This document shows, in pieces, positions 49,944 to 59,348 of a stretch of DNA of 64,000 nucleotides. The DNA is from Blastococcus mobilis (lineage in GTDB: Bacteria; Actinomycetota; Actinomycetes; Mycobacteriales; Geodermatophilaceae). Position 1 is the first letter of the stretch, and each line of letters opens with the position of its first letter. The stretch is from NCBI RefSeq assembly GCF_900188025.1, contig NZ_FZNO01000009.1:1-64000 (forward strand), in the 5' to 3' direction. The notes under the pieces are model-generated. The model did no database searches and had not been told where the DNA came from. It saw only the letters and a list, made by a program, of their open reading frames with translations. The position numbers and the translations under genes were made by a program.

Positions 49944-51487
49944 CGCGCTTCCGCAAGACCGCAGGCCAGGCCGGCCGGGTCGTCTTCGTCGGAGCAGGCC
50001 CGGGTGACCCCGGCATGCTCACCGCACGGGCGACCGCAGCGCTGGCCGAGGCCGCCCTCGTCCTCGTCGACCCGGACGTCGCGCCCGCCGTCCAGGACGC
50101 CGTGCGGGAGATGCACCCCGGTACGGAGCTGAGCCCGGCCGTCGGCGAGCCGGCCGAGGTGGCCAAGACCGCCGTGGCCGCCGCCAAGAACGGCGCGGTC
50201 GTGGTCCGGCTGGTCGCCGGTGACCCCTACAGCGCCGACGCGGTGGTCAAGGAGGTGCTGGCCGTGGGCCGCACCTCGGTGCCCTTCGACGTCGTCCCGG
50301 GTGTGGCAACGGCCACCGCCGTCCCCGCCTACGCCGGCGTCGCGACGGGCGGCACCACGGTGACCGCCGACCTGCGCAGCGGGGTGGACCTGACGGCGCT
50401 GGCCGGTGCGGCGAGCTCCACCGGCGGCACCCTGGTCCTCCAGGGCACCGCCGAGGACCTGCCCGACGCCGCTGCCCGGCTCGTCGAGGGCGGGTTGTCC
50501 GGCAGCACGCCGGTCGTCGTGACCACCGGCGGTTCGGGGACGGCGCAGAAGAGCGTCGTCGCCAAGCTCGTCGCGGTGGCCGAGAAGACCGCCGGCCTGG
50601 ACTCCGTCACCGGCCCCGTCGTGGCCACCGTCGGCAGCGCCGTCGACAAGCGCGCCCGGCTGTCCTGGTGGGAGAGCCGGCCGCTGTTCGGCTGGCGGGT
50701 TCTGGTGCCCCGCACCAAGGACCAGGCCGGCGAGATGAGCGACCGGCTGCGTGCCTACGGCGCCGTGCCGGTCGAGGTCCCGACGATCGCCGTCGAGCCG
50801 CCGCGCAGCCCCGCGCAGATGGACCGCGCGATCAAGGGCCTGGTCACCGGCCGCTACGGCTGGATCGTGTTCACGTCGGTCAACGCGGTGAAGGCCGTCC
50901 GCGAGAAGTTCGTCGAGCTGGGCCTCGACGCCCGTGCGTTCGCCGGCGTGAAGGTCGCCTGCGTCGGTGAGCAGACCGCCGACGCCGTGCGCGCCTTCGG
51001 CATCGTGCCGGAGCTGGTGCCCTCCGGGCAGCAGTCCAGTGAGGGCCTGCTGGCCGACTTCCCGCCCTACGACGACGTGTTCGACCCGATCGACCGGGTG
51101 CTGCTGCCCCGCGCCGACATCGCGACCGAGACGCTCGCCGCCGGGCTCCAGGAGCGCGGCTGGGAGATCGACGACGTCACCGCCTACCGGACCGTCCGGG
51201 CGGCCCCGCCGGCCGCGTCGGTCCGCGAGGCGATCAAGGGCGGCGGCTTCGACGCGGTCTGCTTCACCTCGTCGAGCACGGTGCGCAACCTCGTCGGCAT
51301 CGCGGGCAAGCCGCACGCCAAGACCGTCGTCGCCGTGATCGGCCCGGCCACCGCCGCCAGCGCCCAGGAGTTCGGCCTGCGCGTGGACGTCCAGCCGGAG
51401 ACCGCGGCCGTCGCGCCGCTGGTCGACGCGCTCGCCGAGTACGCCGAGTCCCTGCGCGCCGCTGCGGAGGACGGGGCGGAGAAGTGA
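49940..51487 (+). CDS. hemD: Fused SUMT-like / uroporphyrinogen-III synthase
   Basis: 515 residues. The N-terminal half (1-245) resembles uroporphyrinogen-III methyltransferase (VVFVGAGPGDPGMLTARA, VVRLVAGDPYSADAV, VVPGVATATAVPAYAGV), but the GDPxxxGRG loop is altered, so methylation is uncertain. The C-terminal half (about 250-500) is HemD: RVLVPRTKDQAGEMSDRLRA, VFTSVNAVKAVREKF, VTAYRTVRAAP, FTSSSTVRNLVGIAG. It closes hydroxymethylbilane to uroporphyrinogen III. This fused form is usual in actinobacteria. GTGA to hemB. Confidence 0.93.
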   Translation: MTRFRKTAGQAGRVVFVGAGPGDPGMLTARATAALAEAALVLVDPDVAPAVQDAVREMHPGTELSPAVGEPAEVAKTAVAAAKNGAVVVRLVAGDPYSADAVVKEVLAVGRTSVPFDVVPGVATATAVPAYAGVATGGTTVTADLRSGVDLTALAGAASSTGGTLVLQGTAEDLPDAAARLVEGGLSGSTPVVVTTGGSGTAQKSVVAKLVAVAEKTAGLDSVTGPVVATVGSAVDKRARLSWWESRPLFGWRVLVPRTKDQAGEMSDRLRAYGAVPVEVPTIAVEPPRSPAQMDRAIKGLVTGRYGWIVFTSVNAVKAVREKFVELGLDARAFAGVKVACVGEQTADAVRAFGIVPELVPSGQQSSEGLLADFPPYDDVFDPIDRVLLPRADIATETLAAGLQERGWEIDDVTAYRTVRAAPPAASVREAIKGGGFDAVCFTSSSTVRNLVGIAGKPHAKTVVAVIGPATAASAQEFGLRVDVQPETAAVAPLVDALAEYAESLRAAAEDGAEK

Positions 51488-52461
51488 GCTCCGGCTTCGC
51501 GCGCGGGCGCCGGCTGCGGTCGACGCCCGCGCTGCGGCGGCTGACCGCCCAGACCCGGCTGTCCCCGGCCGACTTCGTGCTGCCGGTCTTCGTCAAGCAG
51601 GGCATCGAGGAGCCGGTCGCGATCGGCTCCATGCCCGGCGTCGTCCAGCACACCCTGGACTCGCTGCGGAAGGCCGGGCAGGAGGCGGCCGAGGCCGGCA
51701 TCGGCGGGATGATGCTGTTCGGCATCCCCGGTGAGAAGGACCCGGTGGGCTCGCAGGCCGACGCCGCCGACGGGATCGTCAACGTCGCGCTGCAGCAGCT
51801 GCGGGCCGATCTCGGGAACGAGCTCGTCCTCATGGCCGACCTCTGCCTGTGCGAGTACACCGACCACGGGCACTGCGGCGTCGTCACGCCCGCCGGGGTC
51901 GTGGACAACGACCCGACCCTGGACCGGTACGCCGCGGTGGCGGTCGCGCAGGCGCAGGCCGGCGCTCACGTCATCGCCCCCAGCGGGATGATGGACGGCC
52001 AGGTCGCGGCGATCCGCCGGGCGCTGGACGGGGCGGCGTACACCGAGACGCCGATCCTGGCCTACGCCGCCAAGTACGCGTCGGGCTTCTACGGCCCGTT
52101 CCGCGAGGCGGCCGAGGGTGCCCCCCGGTTCGGGGACCGCTCGACCTACCAGATGGACCCGCCCAACGCCGACGAGGCGCTGCGCGAGGTCGCCCAGGAC
52201 CTCGCCGAGGGTGCCGACGCCGTCATGGTCAAGCCGGCGCTGCCCTACCTGGACATCGTCGCCCGGGTCGCTGACGCCGTGCACGTGCCGGTCAGCGCCT
52301 ACCAGGTCAGCGGCGAGTACGCGATGGTCGAGGCGGCGGCCGCCAACGGCTGGGTCGACCGCGAGCGGGCGATCCTGGAGACCCTGACCGCCATCCGTCG
52401 TGCGGGTGCCGGGACCGTGCTGACGTACTGGGCGGTCGAGGCCGCACGTCTGCTGCGCTGA
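51484..52461 (+). CDS. hemB: Delta-aminolevulinic acid dehydratase (zinc type)
   Basis: 325 residues. Makes porphobilinogen from two ALA. Active-site lysines near 197 (LAYAAKYASGFYG) and 250 (VMVKPALPYLDI). The metal loop DLCLCEYTDHGHCGV has Cys121, Cys123 and Cys131, marking a zinc-dependent enzyme rather than the Mg-type Asp form. Coupled to hemD and to the next gene (TGATG). Confidence 0.96.
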   Translation: MSSGFARGRRLRSTPALRRLTAQTRLSPADFVLPVFVKQGIEEPVAIGSMPGVVQHTLDSLRKAGQEAAEAGIGGMMLFGIPGEKDPVGSQADAADGIVNVALQQLRADLGNELVLMADLCLCEYTDHGHCGVVTPAGVVDNDPTLDRYAAVAVAQAQAGAHVIAPSGMMDGQVAAIRRALDGAAYTETPILAYAAKYASGFYGPFREAAEGAPRFGDRSTYQMDPPNADEALREVAQDLAEGADAVMVKPALPYLDIVARVADAVHVPVSAYQVSGEYAMVEAAAANGWVDRERAILETLTAIRRAGAGTVLTYWAVEAARLLR

Positions 52462-52967
52462 TGGGTGCGCCGGGTCAGAGCTACGTCGAGCACGGGGGGA
52501 CGTGGCGGCCGTTCTGGATCGTCGCCGTCGCGTTCGCGGTGTTCCTGGCGCTGGACCTGGCACTCCCGGGCGGCGACGTGCCGGCCCTGCTCTGGCTGGT
52601 CGCGATCGTCGTCGTCCTGGGCATCGTGGCCGCCGGCTGCCTGTCCGCTCGACGCGTCTGGACCGTGCGGGTCGACGACGGCGGGCTCTCCGTCGGGCGC
52701 GAGACCGTGCGGTTCGCCGAGATCGACGTCGAGCACCTGCGGTCGGTCGATTCCGGCGTCGATGCCGGCGCCCCGGTGCTCGGCGGGGGCTGGTCGCTGC
52801 CCCGCGGCCGGACCGGCCTGCCGCTGAAGCTCACCGACGGCCGGACCGTGCTGGTTCCCAGCCGTGACCCGGCGGCGTTGTACGAGGCACTGACGGTGCG
52901 TGTGGCCGACACCGCCGCCGACACCCCCGGCAGCGCGTCGGCACCAGAGGGGACACTGGGGTCGTGA
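52461..52967 (+). CDS. DUF3093-like membrane protein
   Basis: 168 residues: [20 protein letters not shown], two transmembrane helices (about 18-36, 41-62), then a soluble domain with [20 protein letters not shown] and [21 protein letters not shown] resembling a PH-like fold. It sits in the hem operon between hemB and hemL, coupled on both sides. Family assignment is tentative. Confidence 0.75.
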   Translation: MGAPGQSYVEHGGTWRPFWIVAVAFAVFLALDLALPGGDVPALLWLVAIVVVLGIVAAGCLSARRVWTVRVDDGGLSVGRETVRFAEIDVEHLRSVDSGVDAGAPVLGGGWSLPRGRTGLPLKLTDGRTVLVPSRDPAALYEALTVRVADTAADTPGSASAPEGTLGS

Positions 52968-54295
52968 CCTCGCTGGACAGCTCCGCCTACACCTACGAGG
53001 CCCCGGCGTCGGCCGACCTCTTCGCCCGTGGCCGGACGATCATCCCGGGCGGGGTGAACAGCCCGGTCCGCGCCTTCCGCGCCGTCGGCGGGACGCCCCG
53101 CTTCATGGCCGAGGGGTCGGGGCCCTGGATCACCGACGCCGACGGGCGGCGCTACGTCGACCTGGTCAGCTCGTGGGGGCCGCTGATCCTCGGGCACGCG
53201 CACCCCGCCGTCGTCGAGGCGGTCACCGCCGCCGCCCGGCGCGGGCTCTCCTTCGGCGCCCCCACCGAGGGTGAGCTCGACCTCGCCGAGGAGATCCGCG
53301 ACCGGATGCCCCCGGTGGAGCGCGTGCGGCTGGTGAACTCCGGCACCGAGGCGGTGCTCTCCGCCGTCCGGCTGGCCCGCGGCACCACCGGCCGACCGCT
53401 GATCGTGAAGTTCGCCGGCAACTACCACGGTCACGTCGACTCGCTCCTCGCCTCGGCCGGTTCCGGCGTCGCCACCCTCGGGCTGCCCGACACCCCCGGC
53501 GTCACCACCGGAGCCGCCGCCGACACCGTCGTCCTGCCCTACAACGACGTGGCCGCCCTCGAGGCCGTCTTCGCCGAGCGGGGCAGCGAGATCGCCTGCG
53601 TCATCAGCGAGGCAGCCGCCGGGAACATGGGCGTCGTCCCACCGCTGGACGGGTTCAACACCGAGTTGCGCCGGATCACCGCGGAGCACGGCGCGCTGTT
53701 GATCCTCGACGAGGTCATGACCGGCTTCCGGGTGTCCCGCTCGGGCTGGTACGGGCTGGACCCGGTCGACGCCGACCTGTTCACCTTCGGGAAGGTGATG
53801 GGCGGCGGACTGCCGGCCGCCGCGTTCGGCGGGCGTGCGGACCTGATGGACCAGCTGGCGCCGATCGGGCCGGTCTACCAGGCGGGCACGCTGTCGGGGA
53901 ACCCCGTGGCGGTGGCCGCCGGCCTGACGACGCTGCGCCACTGCACCGACGAGGTCTACGCCCACTGCGACGAGGTGGCCGCCGTCCTCCGCGGCGCCGC
54001 GAGCGCGGCGCTGTTCGCCGCGGGCGTTCCGCACCGGGTGCAGCAGGCCGGCAGCATGTTCTCGGTCTTCTTCGTGTCCGACGAGCGCCAGGTGCGGAAC
54101 TACGACGACGCCCGCACCCAGGACGTCGCCCGCTACACCGCCTTCTTCCACGCCCTGCTGGCCCGCGGGGTCTACCTCCCGCCGTCGGCCTTCGAGGCCT
54201 GGTTCGTCAACGCCGCGCTGTCGGGCGAGGCCCTCGACCGCGTGCTCGAGGCGCTGCCCGCGGCCGCCCGCGCGGCAGCGGAGGTCTCGGCGTGA
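52964..54295 (+). CDS. hemL: Glutamate-1-semialdehyde 2,1-aminomutase
   Basis: 443 residues, class III PLP enzyme forming ALA. Motifs [51 protein letters not shown], and PLP K277 in [21 protein letters not shown] start overlaps the upstream stop; the end overlaps the next GTG. Confidence 0.96.
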   Translation: MTSLDSSAYTYEAPASADLFARGRTIIPGGVNSPVRAFRAVGGTPRFMAEGSGPWITDADGRRYVDLVSSWGPLILGHAHPAVVEAVTAAARRGLSFGAPTEGELDLAEEIRDRMPPVERVRLVNSGTEAVLSAVRLARGTTGRPLIVKFAGNYHGHVDSLLASAGSGVATLGLPDTPGVTTGAAADTVVLPYNDVAALEAVFAERGSEIACVISEAAAGNMGVVPPLDGFNTELRRITAEHGALLILDEVMTGFRVSRSGWYGLDPVDADLFTFGKVMGGGLPAAAFGGRADLMDQLAPIGPVYQAGTLSGNPVAVAAGLTTLRHCTDEVYAHCDEVAAVLRGAASAALFAAGVPHRVQQAGSMFSVFFVSDERQVRNYDDARTQDVARYTAFFHALLARGVYLPPSAFEAWFVNAALSGEALDRVLEALPAAARAAAEVSA

Positions 54296-54927
54296 GTGAT
54301 TCGACCGTCGTCCACCTGCTCCGCCACGGCGAGGTGCACAACCCGGGCAAGGTCCTCTACGGCCGGCTGCCCGGCTTCCGCCTGTCCACCACGGGTGAGG
54401 CGATGGCGCTGGCGGCCGCCGAGTGGTTCCAGGGCAGGGACGTCACGCACCTGGTGTCCAGTCCGCTCGAGCGCGCGCAGCAGACGGCCGCGCCGATCGC
54501 CCGGACGCTGTCGCTGCCGGTCCAGCTCGACGAGCGGCTGATCGAGGCCGGCAACGCGTTCGAAGGGCTGCGGGTCGGGGTCGGCGACGGCGTGCTCCGC
54601 GCCCCCCAGCACTGGTGGAAACTGCGCAACCCGTTCCGGCCGTCCTGGGGCGAGCCCTACGTCGAGATCGCCGCGCGCATGCTCGCCGCCGTCGAGGCCG
54701 CCCGGGACGCCGCCCGGGGGCACGAGGCCGTCCTGGTCAGCCACCAGCTGCCGATCTGGACGGCGCGGCTGCACGTCGAGGGACGCCGCTACGCGCACGA
54801 CCCGCGCCGGCGGCAGTGCGGCCTGGCCAGCGTCACATCGGTGACCTACGACGGCGACCGGCTCCGCGGCGTCTCCTACGCCGAGCCCGCCGGGGCCACC
54901 GATCCCGACGCGGTCCCCGGGGCATGA
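54292..54927 (+). CDS. Histidine phosphatase family protein
   Basis: 211 residues. [20 protein letters not shown] gives the catalytic [19 protein letters not shown] and [11 protein letters not shown] supply the second Arg and His. Resembles Rv0525 between hemL and the cytochrome c thioredoxin. Likely a phosphatase of unknown substrate, not a glycolytic mutase. Coupled both sides. Confidence 0.88.
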   Translation: MSDSTVVHLLRHGEVHNPGKVLYGRLPGFRLSTTGEAMALAAAEWFQGRDVTHLVSSPLERAQQTAAPIARTLSLPVQLDERLIEAGNAFEGLRVGVGDGVLRAPQHWWKLRNPFRPSWGEPYVEIAARMLAAVEAARDAARGHEAVLVSHQLPIWTARLHVEGRRYAHDPRRRQCGLASVTSVTYDGDRLRGVSYAEPAGATDPDAVPGA

Positions 54928-55496
54928 GGCGGCTCACCGGCGCCGTCCTCGGGCTCCTGCTGCTCGCCGGATGCAGCTCGGGGTCCGAGGCCGTCGACGT
55001 CAACAACGGGGGCGAGTTCCGGTTCGTCGCGGCGACCCCCTCGGGTGAGGTCATCCCGCCCGCCGAGCGGGCGTCCGCGCCGGAGTTCTCCGGCACCCTC
55101 CTGGGGGGCGGTGCCTTCTCGTCCGAGGAGCTGGCGGGGGACGTGGCCGTGCTCAACTTCTGGGGTTCCTGGTGCGGGCCCTGCCGGGTGGAGACTCCGG
55201 AGTTCCAGGAGGTCTACGCCGACGTCCGGGACGACGGCGTGCAGTTCCTCGGGCTGAACGTGAAGGAGACCAGCGAGCAGTTCGCCCTGGCCTTCGTCGA
55301 GCGCTTCGGTATCGAATTCCCCTCGCTCTACGACCCGCGGGGGGAGGTCGCCCTGGCGTTCCGCGACTACCCGGCGACGGCCATCCCGTCGACCATCGTG
55401 CTGGACCGCGACCACCGCGTCGCGGCGGTCTACACCGGCGAGGTGTCGCAGGAGGACCTGCGCCGCGTGCTCGACCGGGTGCTGGGGGAGGTCTGA
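54924..55496 (+). CDS. TlpA/ResA-like lipoprotein thioredoxin
   Basis: 190 residues. Lipoprotein signal with lipobox LLLLAGCSS (Cys near 17). Thioredoxin fold with FWGSWCGPCRVETPEFQ and YPATAIPSTIVLDRD. Extracytoplasmic thiol reductase that prepares apocytochrome c, taking electrons from CcdA. First gene of the resA-ccdA-resB-ccsB set. Confidence 0.92.
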   Translation: MRRLTGAVLGLLLLAGCSSGSEAVDVNNGGEFRFVAATPSGEVIPPAERASAPEFSGTLLGGGAFSSEELAGDVAVLNFWGSWCGPCRVETPEFQEVYADVRDDGVQFLGLNVKETSEQFALAFVERFGIEFPSLYDPRGEVALAFRDYPATAIPSTIVLDRDHRVAAVYTGEVSQEDLRRVLDRVLGEV

Positions 55497-55497
55497 C

Positions 55498-56304
55498 GTG
55501 GGGGAGACCTTCGCCGGCCTGGTCACCGACGGTCCGCTCCTCGTCGCCGCGGCCGTCGCCGCACTGGTCGGCCTGATCAGCTTCGCGTCCCCGTGCGTGC
55601 TGCCGCTCGTGCCCGGTTACCTCTCCTACGTCACCGGGCTGGTCGGCAGCGGTGCTCCCGCGCCCCGCCCCGCGGGCGGCGGTGGCACGGCGACGGCGGT
55701 GCGCAGCGAGGTGGTGCCGCGGGCGCGCATGGTGCTGGGCGCGGGCCTGTTCGTCCTCGGTTTCACCGCCGTCTTCGTGGCGTTCGGAGCGGCGTTCGGG
55801 GGGCTGGGCCGGCTGCTGCTCGAGCACGCCGACGTGCTCAACCGCGTCTTCGGGGTCATCACGATCGTCGTGGGGCTGGGCTTCCTCGGCTGGTTGCCGC
55901 TGCTCCAGCGCACCAAGCGGATCTCCGGGCGTCCGGCGGCCGGGCTGGCCGGTGCGCCGCTGCTCGGCGTCGTCTTCGGGCTCGGCTGGACCCCCTGCCT
56001 GGGCCCGACCCTCTCGGCGGTCTACTCCCTCGCCTTCTCCGAGGCGACGGCGACCCGCGGCGCCATCCTCAGCGTGGCCTACTGCATCGGCCTCGGGGTC
56101 CCGTTCGTGCTCGTCGCGCTCGGCGCCCGCTGGGCGATCGGCGCGACCTCCTTCCTGCGCCGGCACGCGCGTGCGGTCACCCGGTTCGGGGGTGCCGTCC
56201 TGGTGCTCGTCGGGCTGCTCCTGCTCACCGGCGCCTGGACCGAGCTGATGCAGTGGCTGCGCTCCTGGCTGGCCGCCACCGGGTTCGGGGAGTCGGCCCT
56301 GTGA
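55498..56304 (+). CDS. ccdA: CcdA-type cytochrome c biogenesis membrane protein
   Basis: 268 residues with six membrane helices. The reductant-carrying Cys residues are in ISFASPCVLPLVPGYLSY and GLGWTPCLGPTLSAVY. Passes electrons from cytosolic thioredoxin to the lipoprotein thioredoxin. The loop between helices 1 and 2 is enlarged (APRPAGGGGTATAV). GTG start one base after the upstream stop; joined to resB by repeat R4 copy 3. Confidence 0.93.
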   Translation: MGETFAGLVTDGPLLVAAAVAALVGLISFASPCVLPLVPGYLSYVTGLVGSGAPAPRPAGGGGTATAVRSEVVPRARMVLGAGLFVLGFTAVFVAFGAAFGGLGRLLLEHADVLNRVFGVITIVVGLGFLGWLPLLQRTKRISGRPAAGLAGAPLLGVVFGLGWTPCLGPTLSAVYSLAFSEATATRGAILSVAYCIGLGVPFVLVALGARWAIGATSFLRRHARAVTRFGGAVLVLVGLLLLTGAWTELMQWLRSWLAATGFGESAL

Positions 56305-56348
56305 CCGAGCTCGCGAGGTCGCACACGGGCAGCGGGGAGGTGCTGTGA
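56301..56348 (+). repeat. Bridging repeat R4, short copy 3 (15-codon mini-ORF)
   Basis: GTG overlapping the ccdA stop (GTGA) and TGA overlapping the resB GTG (GTGA). The peptide MTELARSHTGSGEVL starts like the other R4 units (M-x-E-x-x-x-S), with a middle section absent. The distance between junctions is 44 bases, against 77 in the full copies. Confidence 0.5.
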
Positions 56349-57970
56349 GCATCGAGGCCCCGCCGCGGTGGTCGGCCGCAGCGCCGCCTCCCGCGCGCCC
56401 GTCCCTCGGACGCCGGTTGGCCGGGCGGCTGCTGCAGTGGTGGCGGCGGCTGACCGCGATGCGCACGGCGATCGTGCTGCTGTTCCTGCTGGCGCTGGCC
56501 GCCGTCCCGGGCTCGCTGCTGCCGCAGCGCTCGCTGTCGCAGAACAACGTCAGGCAGTACTTCAGCGACCACCCGACGCTGGCGCCGGTCCTGGACCGGC
56601 TCTACCTCTTCGACGTCTTCGGCTCGCCCTGGTTCGCCGCGGTCTACCTGCTGCTGTTCGTCTCGCTGATCGGCTGCGTGCTGCCGCGGGCGCTGGAGCA
56701 CTACCGATCCCTGCGGGCGGCCCCACCCCCGGCCCCGCGCAACCTGCTGCGGCTGCCCGACGCCGGCGAGCTGACCACCCCGCTGCCCGGACCGCAGGCC
56801 CTCGACGTGGTCGAGGAGGAGCTGCGGGTCCGCCGATTCCGCGTGGCCCGCCGGGACGGGAGGACCGGCCCCGAGCTCTCCGCAGAGAAGGGCTACCTCA
56901 AGGAGACCGGGAACCTGGTGTTCCACCTCTCGCTGGTGGCGCTCCTGCTCGGCCTGGCCGGAGGGAAGCTCTGGGGCTACGAGGGCAGCATCCTGGTCAC
57001 CGAGGGGCAGGGCTTCTGCAACTCCTTCCAGCAGTACGACACGTACTCGTCGGGAGCCCTCGTCGACAGCGGTGACCTCAGCCCGCTGTGCGTGGACCTC
57101 GACGACTTCCGCGCCGAGTACGAGGAGAACCTGACCGCGGCCTCCTTCACCGCCGACATCCGGTACGGCGCCCCGGGGGAGGAGGGTCGATCCACCACGA
57201 TCGGCGTCAACGAGCCACTGCGGCTCGACGGCGACCGCGTCTACGTGACCGGGCACGGGTTCAGCCCCACGTTCAGCGTCACCCGGCCCGACGGCACCTC
57301 GCTGGACGACGTCTCGGTGCCGTTCCTCCCCTCGGACCAGGCGACGATGGCCAGCCAGGGCGCGCTCAAGGTCCCCGACCTCGGTGCCGACGGTGACGAC
57401 CAGCTCGCCCTCGAGGGCTTCTTCGCACCCACGGGCGTGGTGCAGGGCGGCATCCTCACCTCCGTGGACCCGCGTCCGCTCGCCCCACAGGTGGCCGTCG
57501 TCGCCTACCAGGGCTACCTCGGCCTGGACTCCGGCATCCCGCAGTCGGTGTACTCCCTGGATTCCGCCCAGATCGACCGCGGCCGGCTCACCGAGGTGGG
57601 TTCGGCGAACCTCGCGGTGGGCGAGTCCACGACGCTGCCGGACGGCACGACCATCGCCTTCACCGGCTACCGGGAGTTCGCCGCCCTGCAGTACTCCCAC
57701 GACCCGGGGCAGGTCTGGGTGCTGGGCGCGTCGATCGCGCTCCTCACGGGCCTGCTGGGCATGCTCCTGCTGCGCCGCGAGCGGGTCTTCGCCCGCGTCA
57801 GCACCCGCGACCCGGCAGTCCCCGGCGACGGCGGTAGCGTGCTGACGCTGGCCTCGCTCACGCGGGGCAGCGGTGAGAACGCGCCGCGCTTCGCTGCCCT
57901 GACCGACGACCTGGGCGCCGCGCTGCGCGCCCGTGCCCCCGAACCGGAGGACCACCCGCGTGACTCCTGA
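56345..57970 (+). CDS. resB: ResB/Ccs1 cytochrome c synthase subunit
   Basis: 541 residues. N-terminal membrane helices (AIVLLFLLALAAVPGSLLPQ, FAAVYLLLFVSLIGCVLP, VFHLSLVALLLGLAGG), a large extracytoplasmic domain (about 215-445) and a last helix (VLGASIALLTGLLGMLLLRR). It works with CcsB in system II heme ligation. Overlaps ccsB by 11 bases. Confidence 0.93.
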   Translation: MSIEAPPRWSAAAPPPARPSLGRRLAGRLLQWWRRLTAMRTAIVLLFLLALAAVPGSLLPQRSLSQNNVRQYFSDHPTLAPVLDRLYLFDVFGSPWFAAVYLLLFVSLIGCVLPRALEHYRSLRAAPPPAPRNLLRLPDAGELTTPLPGPQALDVVEEELRVRRFRVARRDGRTGPELSAEKGYLKETGNLVFHLSLVALLLGLAGGKLWGYEGSILVTEGQGFCNSFQQYDTYSSGALVDSGDLSPLCVDLDDFRAEYEENLTAASFTADIRYGAPGEEGRSTTIGVNEPLRLDGDRVYVTGHGFSPTFSVTRPDGTSLDDVSVPFLPSDQATMASQGALKVPDLGADGDDQLALEGFFAPTGVVQGGILTSVDPRPLAPQVAVVAYQGYLGLDSGIPQSVYSLDSAQIDRGRLTEVGSANLAVGESTTLPDGTTIAFTGYREFAALQYSHDPGQVWVLGASIALLTGLLGMLLLRRERVFARVSTRDPAVPGDGGSVLTLASLTRGSGENAPRFAALTDDLGAALRARAPEPEDHPRDS

Positions 57971-58907
57971 CCAGCTGGCCTCCCTGTCGGACACCCTCTT
58001 CTCGATCAGCGTCGCGCTGTACTCGCTGGCCATGGTGGCGTTCAGCGCCCAGCTGGCCTTCGGCCGGCGCACGGTCCGCAGCCCGGAGCTCGTCGGGGCC
58101 GGCGCGGGCGCCCCGATCGCGGCGGCGCCGGCCGAGGACACCCGCGGACGACGCTGGGGCCTGTTCGCGATGGCCCTGACCGGGCTGGGCGCGCTCGCCC
58201 ACGGCGCGGTGCTGCTCACCCGCGGGCTCGCGGCCGACCGGTTGCCATGGGGCAACATGTACGAGTTCTCGACCGCCACGGTGTTCGTCGCCGTCGTCGC
58301 CTATCTGATCTTCGCGGTGCGCACCCCGGGCCTGCGGCACATCGGGCTCTTCGTGCTGGCGCCGGTCATCCTGGCCATGGTGCTGATCGGGCTGTTCCTC
58401 TACGCCGAGGCCGGCCCGCTGGTCGCCGCGCTGCGCTCGTACTGGCTGGCCATCCATGTGAGCACGGCGGTCATCGGCTTCGGCATCTTCTTCGTCAGCG
58501 GGATCGCCAGCGCGCTGTACCTGGTGCAGGTGCGTCACGCCGAGCGCGTCGCCGCGGGCGAGGAACCCGGGGGTCTGCTCTCCCGGCTGCCGGGCGCGAC
58601 CACCCTGGACCGGGTGGCCCACCGCACGGCCGTCTTCGGCTTCCCCATCTGGACGTTCACGGTCATCGCCGGCGCCATCTGGGCCGAGGCCGCCTGGGGC
58701 CGGTTCTGGGGCTGGGACCCGAAGGAGACCTGGGCCTTCATCGCGTGGGTCGTCTACGCCGCGTACCTGCACGCCCGGACCACGGCCGGTTGGCGGGGAC
58801 GGCCCGCGGCCTGGGTCAACGTGGTCGGGCTGATCGTGATGATCTTCAACCTGACGTTCGTGAACATGGTGTCGACCGGCCTGCACAGCTATGCCGGCGT
58901 CGACTGA
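57960..58907 (+). CDS. ccsB: CcsB/CcsA heme-handling cytochrome c synthase subunit
   Basis: 315 residues, about eight helices. Tryptophan-rich WWD-type motif WGRFWGWDPKETWAFIAWVV binds heme; His residues in WLAIHVSTAVIGFG and MVSTGLHSYAG flank it. GTG 57960 overlaps the resB end. Confidence 0.93.
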   Translation: MTPDQLASLSDTLFSISVALYSLAMVAFSAQLAFGRRTVRSPELVGAGAGAPIAAAPAEDTRGRRWGLFAMALTGLGALAHGAVLLTRGLAADRLPWGNMYEFSTATVFVAVVAYLIFAVRTPGLRHIGLFVLAPVILAMVLIGLFLYAEAGPLVAALRSYWLAIHVSTAVIGFGIFFVSGIASALYLVQVRHAERVAAGEEPGGLLSRLPGATTLDRVAHRTAVFGFPIWTFTVIAGAIWAEAAWGRFWGWDPKETWAFIAWVVYAAYLHARTTAGWRGRPAAWVNVVGLIVMIFNLTFVNMVSTGLHSYAGVD

Positions 58908-59028
58908 GCCCGCGGGAGAGCACACGGTGGGAGAGCGCAGGGCCGTCGACGAGAGCGGCCTCGGCTGGCCGGAACCGCCGCCGCCGGAGGGCGGCCGGCA
59001 GGGCTGGCCCGGTGAGGCTGCCCGCTGA
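58891..59028 (+). CDS. Doubtful 45-aa ORF after ccsB
   Basis: ATG inside the ccsB end, frame MPASTEPAGEHTVGERR then Gly/Pro/Glu-rich to GEAAR. No family recognised and no SD. A GTG at 58930 is an alternative start. It may be noise. Confidence 0.25.
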   Translation: MPASTEPAGEHTVGERRAVDESGLGWPEPPPPEGGRQGWPGEAAR

Positions 59029-59029
59029 G

Positions 59030-59251
59030 TCAGGCGGGGGAGCCGTCGTCCCTACGGGTGCGCCGGTCCAGCTCACGCAGGAACTCGGGGTCGTCGTCGG
59101 GAGCCAGCGGCCGGGTGGGCCGCTGCGGACGCGATGACCGGGGCGGGCGCGGCGCGCGTTGACCGCCTCCCGGCCGCCCAGGGGCGGCGGCCGCCCGCAT
59201 GACCAGCACGACCACCGCAACCGCGATCACGAGCATCACCAGGAACACCAC
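59030..59251 (-). CDS. Small single-pass membrane protein
   Basis: 73 residues: one N-terminal helix (VFLVMLVIAVAVVVLVMRA), a Pro/Arg-rich linker and an acidic/basic end DDDPEFLRELDRRTRRDD. The GTG at 59251 has GAGGGGG upstream. The family is unknown but this layout is common beside cytochrome c genes in actinobacteria. One base separates its stop from the doubtful ORF. Confidence 0.6.
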   Translation of the reverse strand: MVFLVMLVIAVAVVVLVMRAAAAPGRPGGGQRAPRPPRSSRPQRPTRPLAPDDDPEFLRELDRRTRRDDGSPA

Positions 59252-59348
59252 GGTCGAACCCCCTCGTCCGCATCCAGCGTACGTCTCCGGTGATACTCGG
59301 TGCCGACCGAGAACGAGCGAGCGGGACGGAGAGCGCGCCATCGACGCC

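Noticed and set aside
56225-58279. A 684-codon minus-strand frame under resB and ccsB
   Set aside because: Same artefact: Asp/Gly/Val/Arg-rich filler opposite genes with clear motifs and transmembrane pattern.
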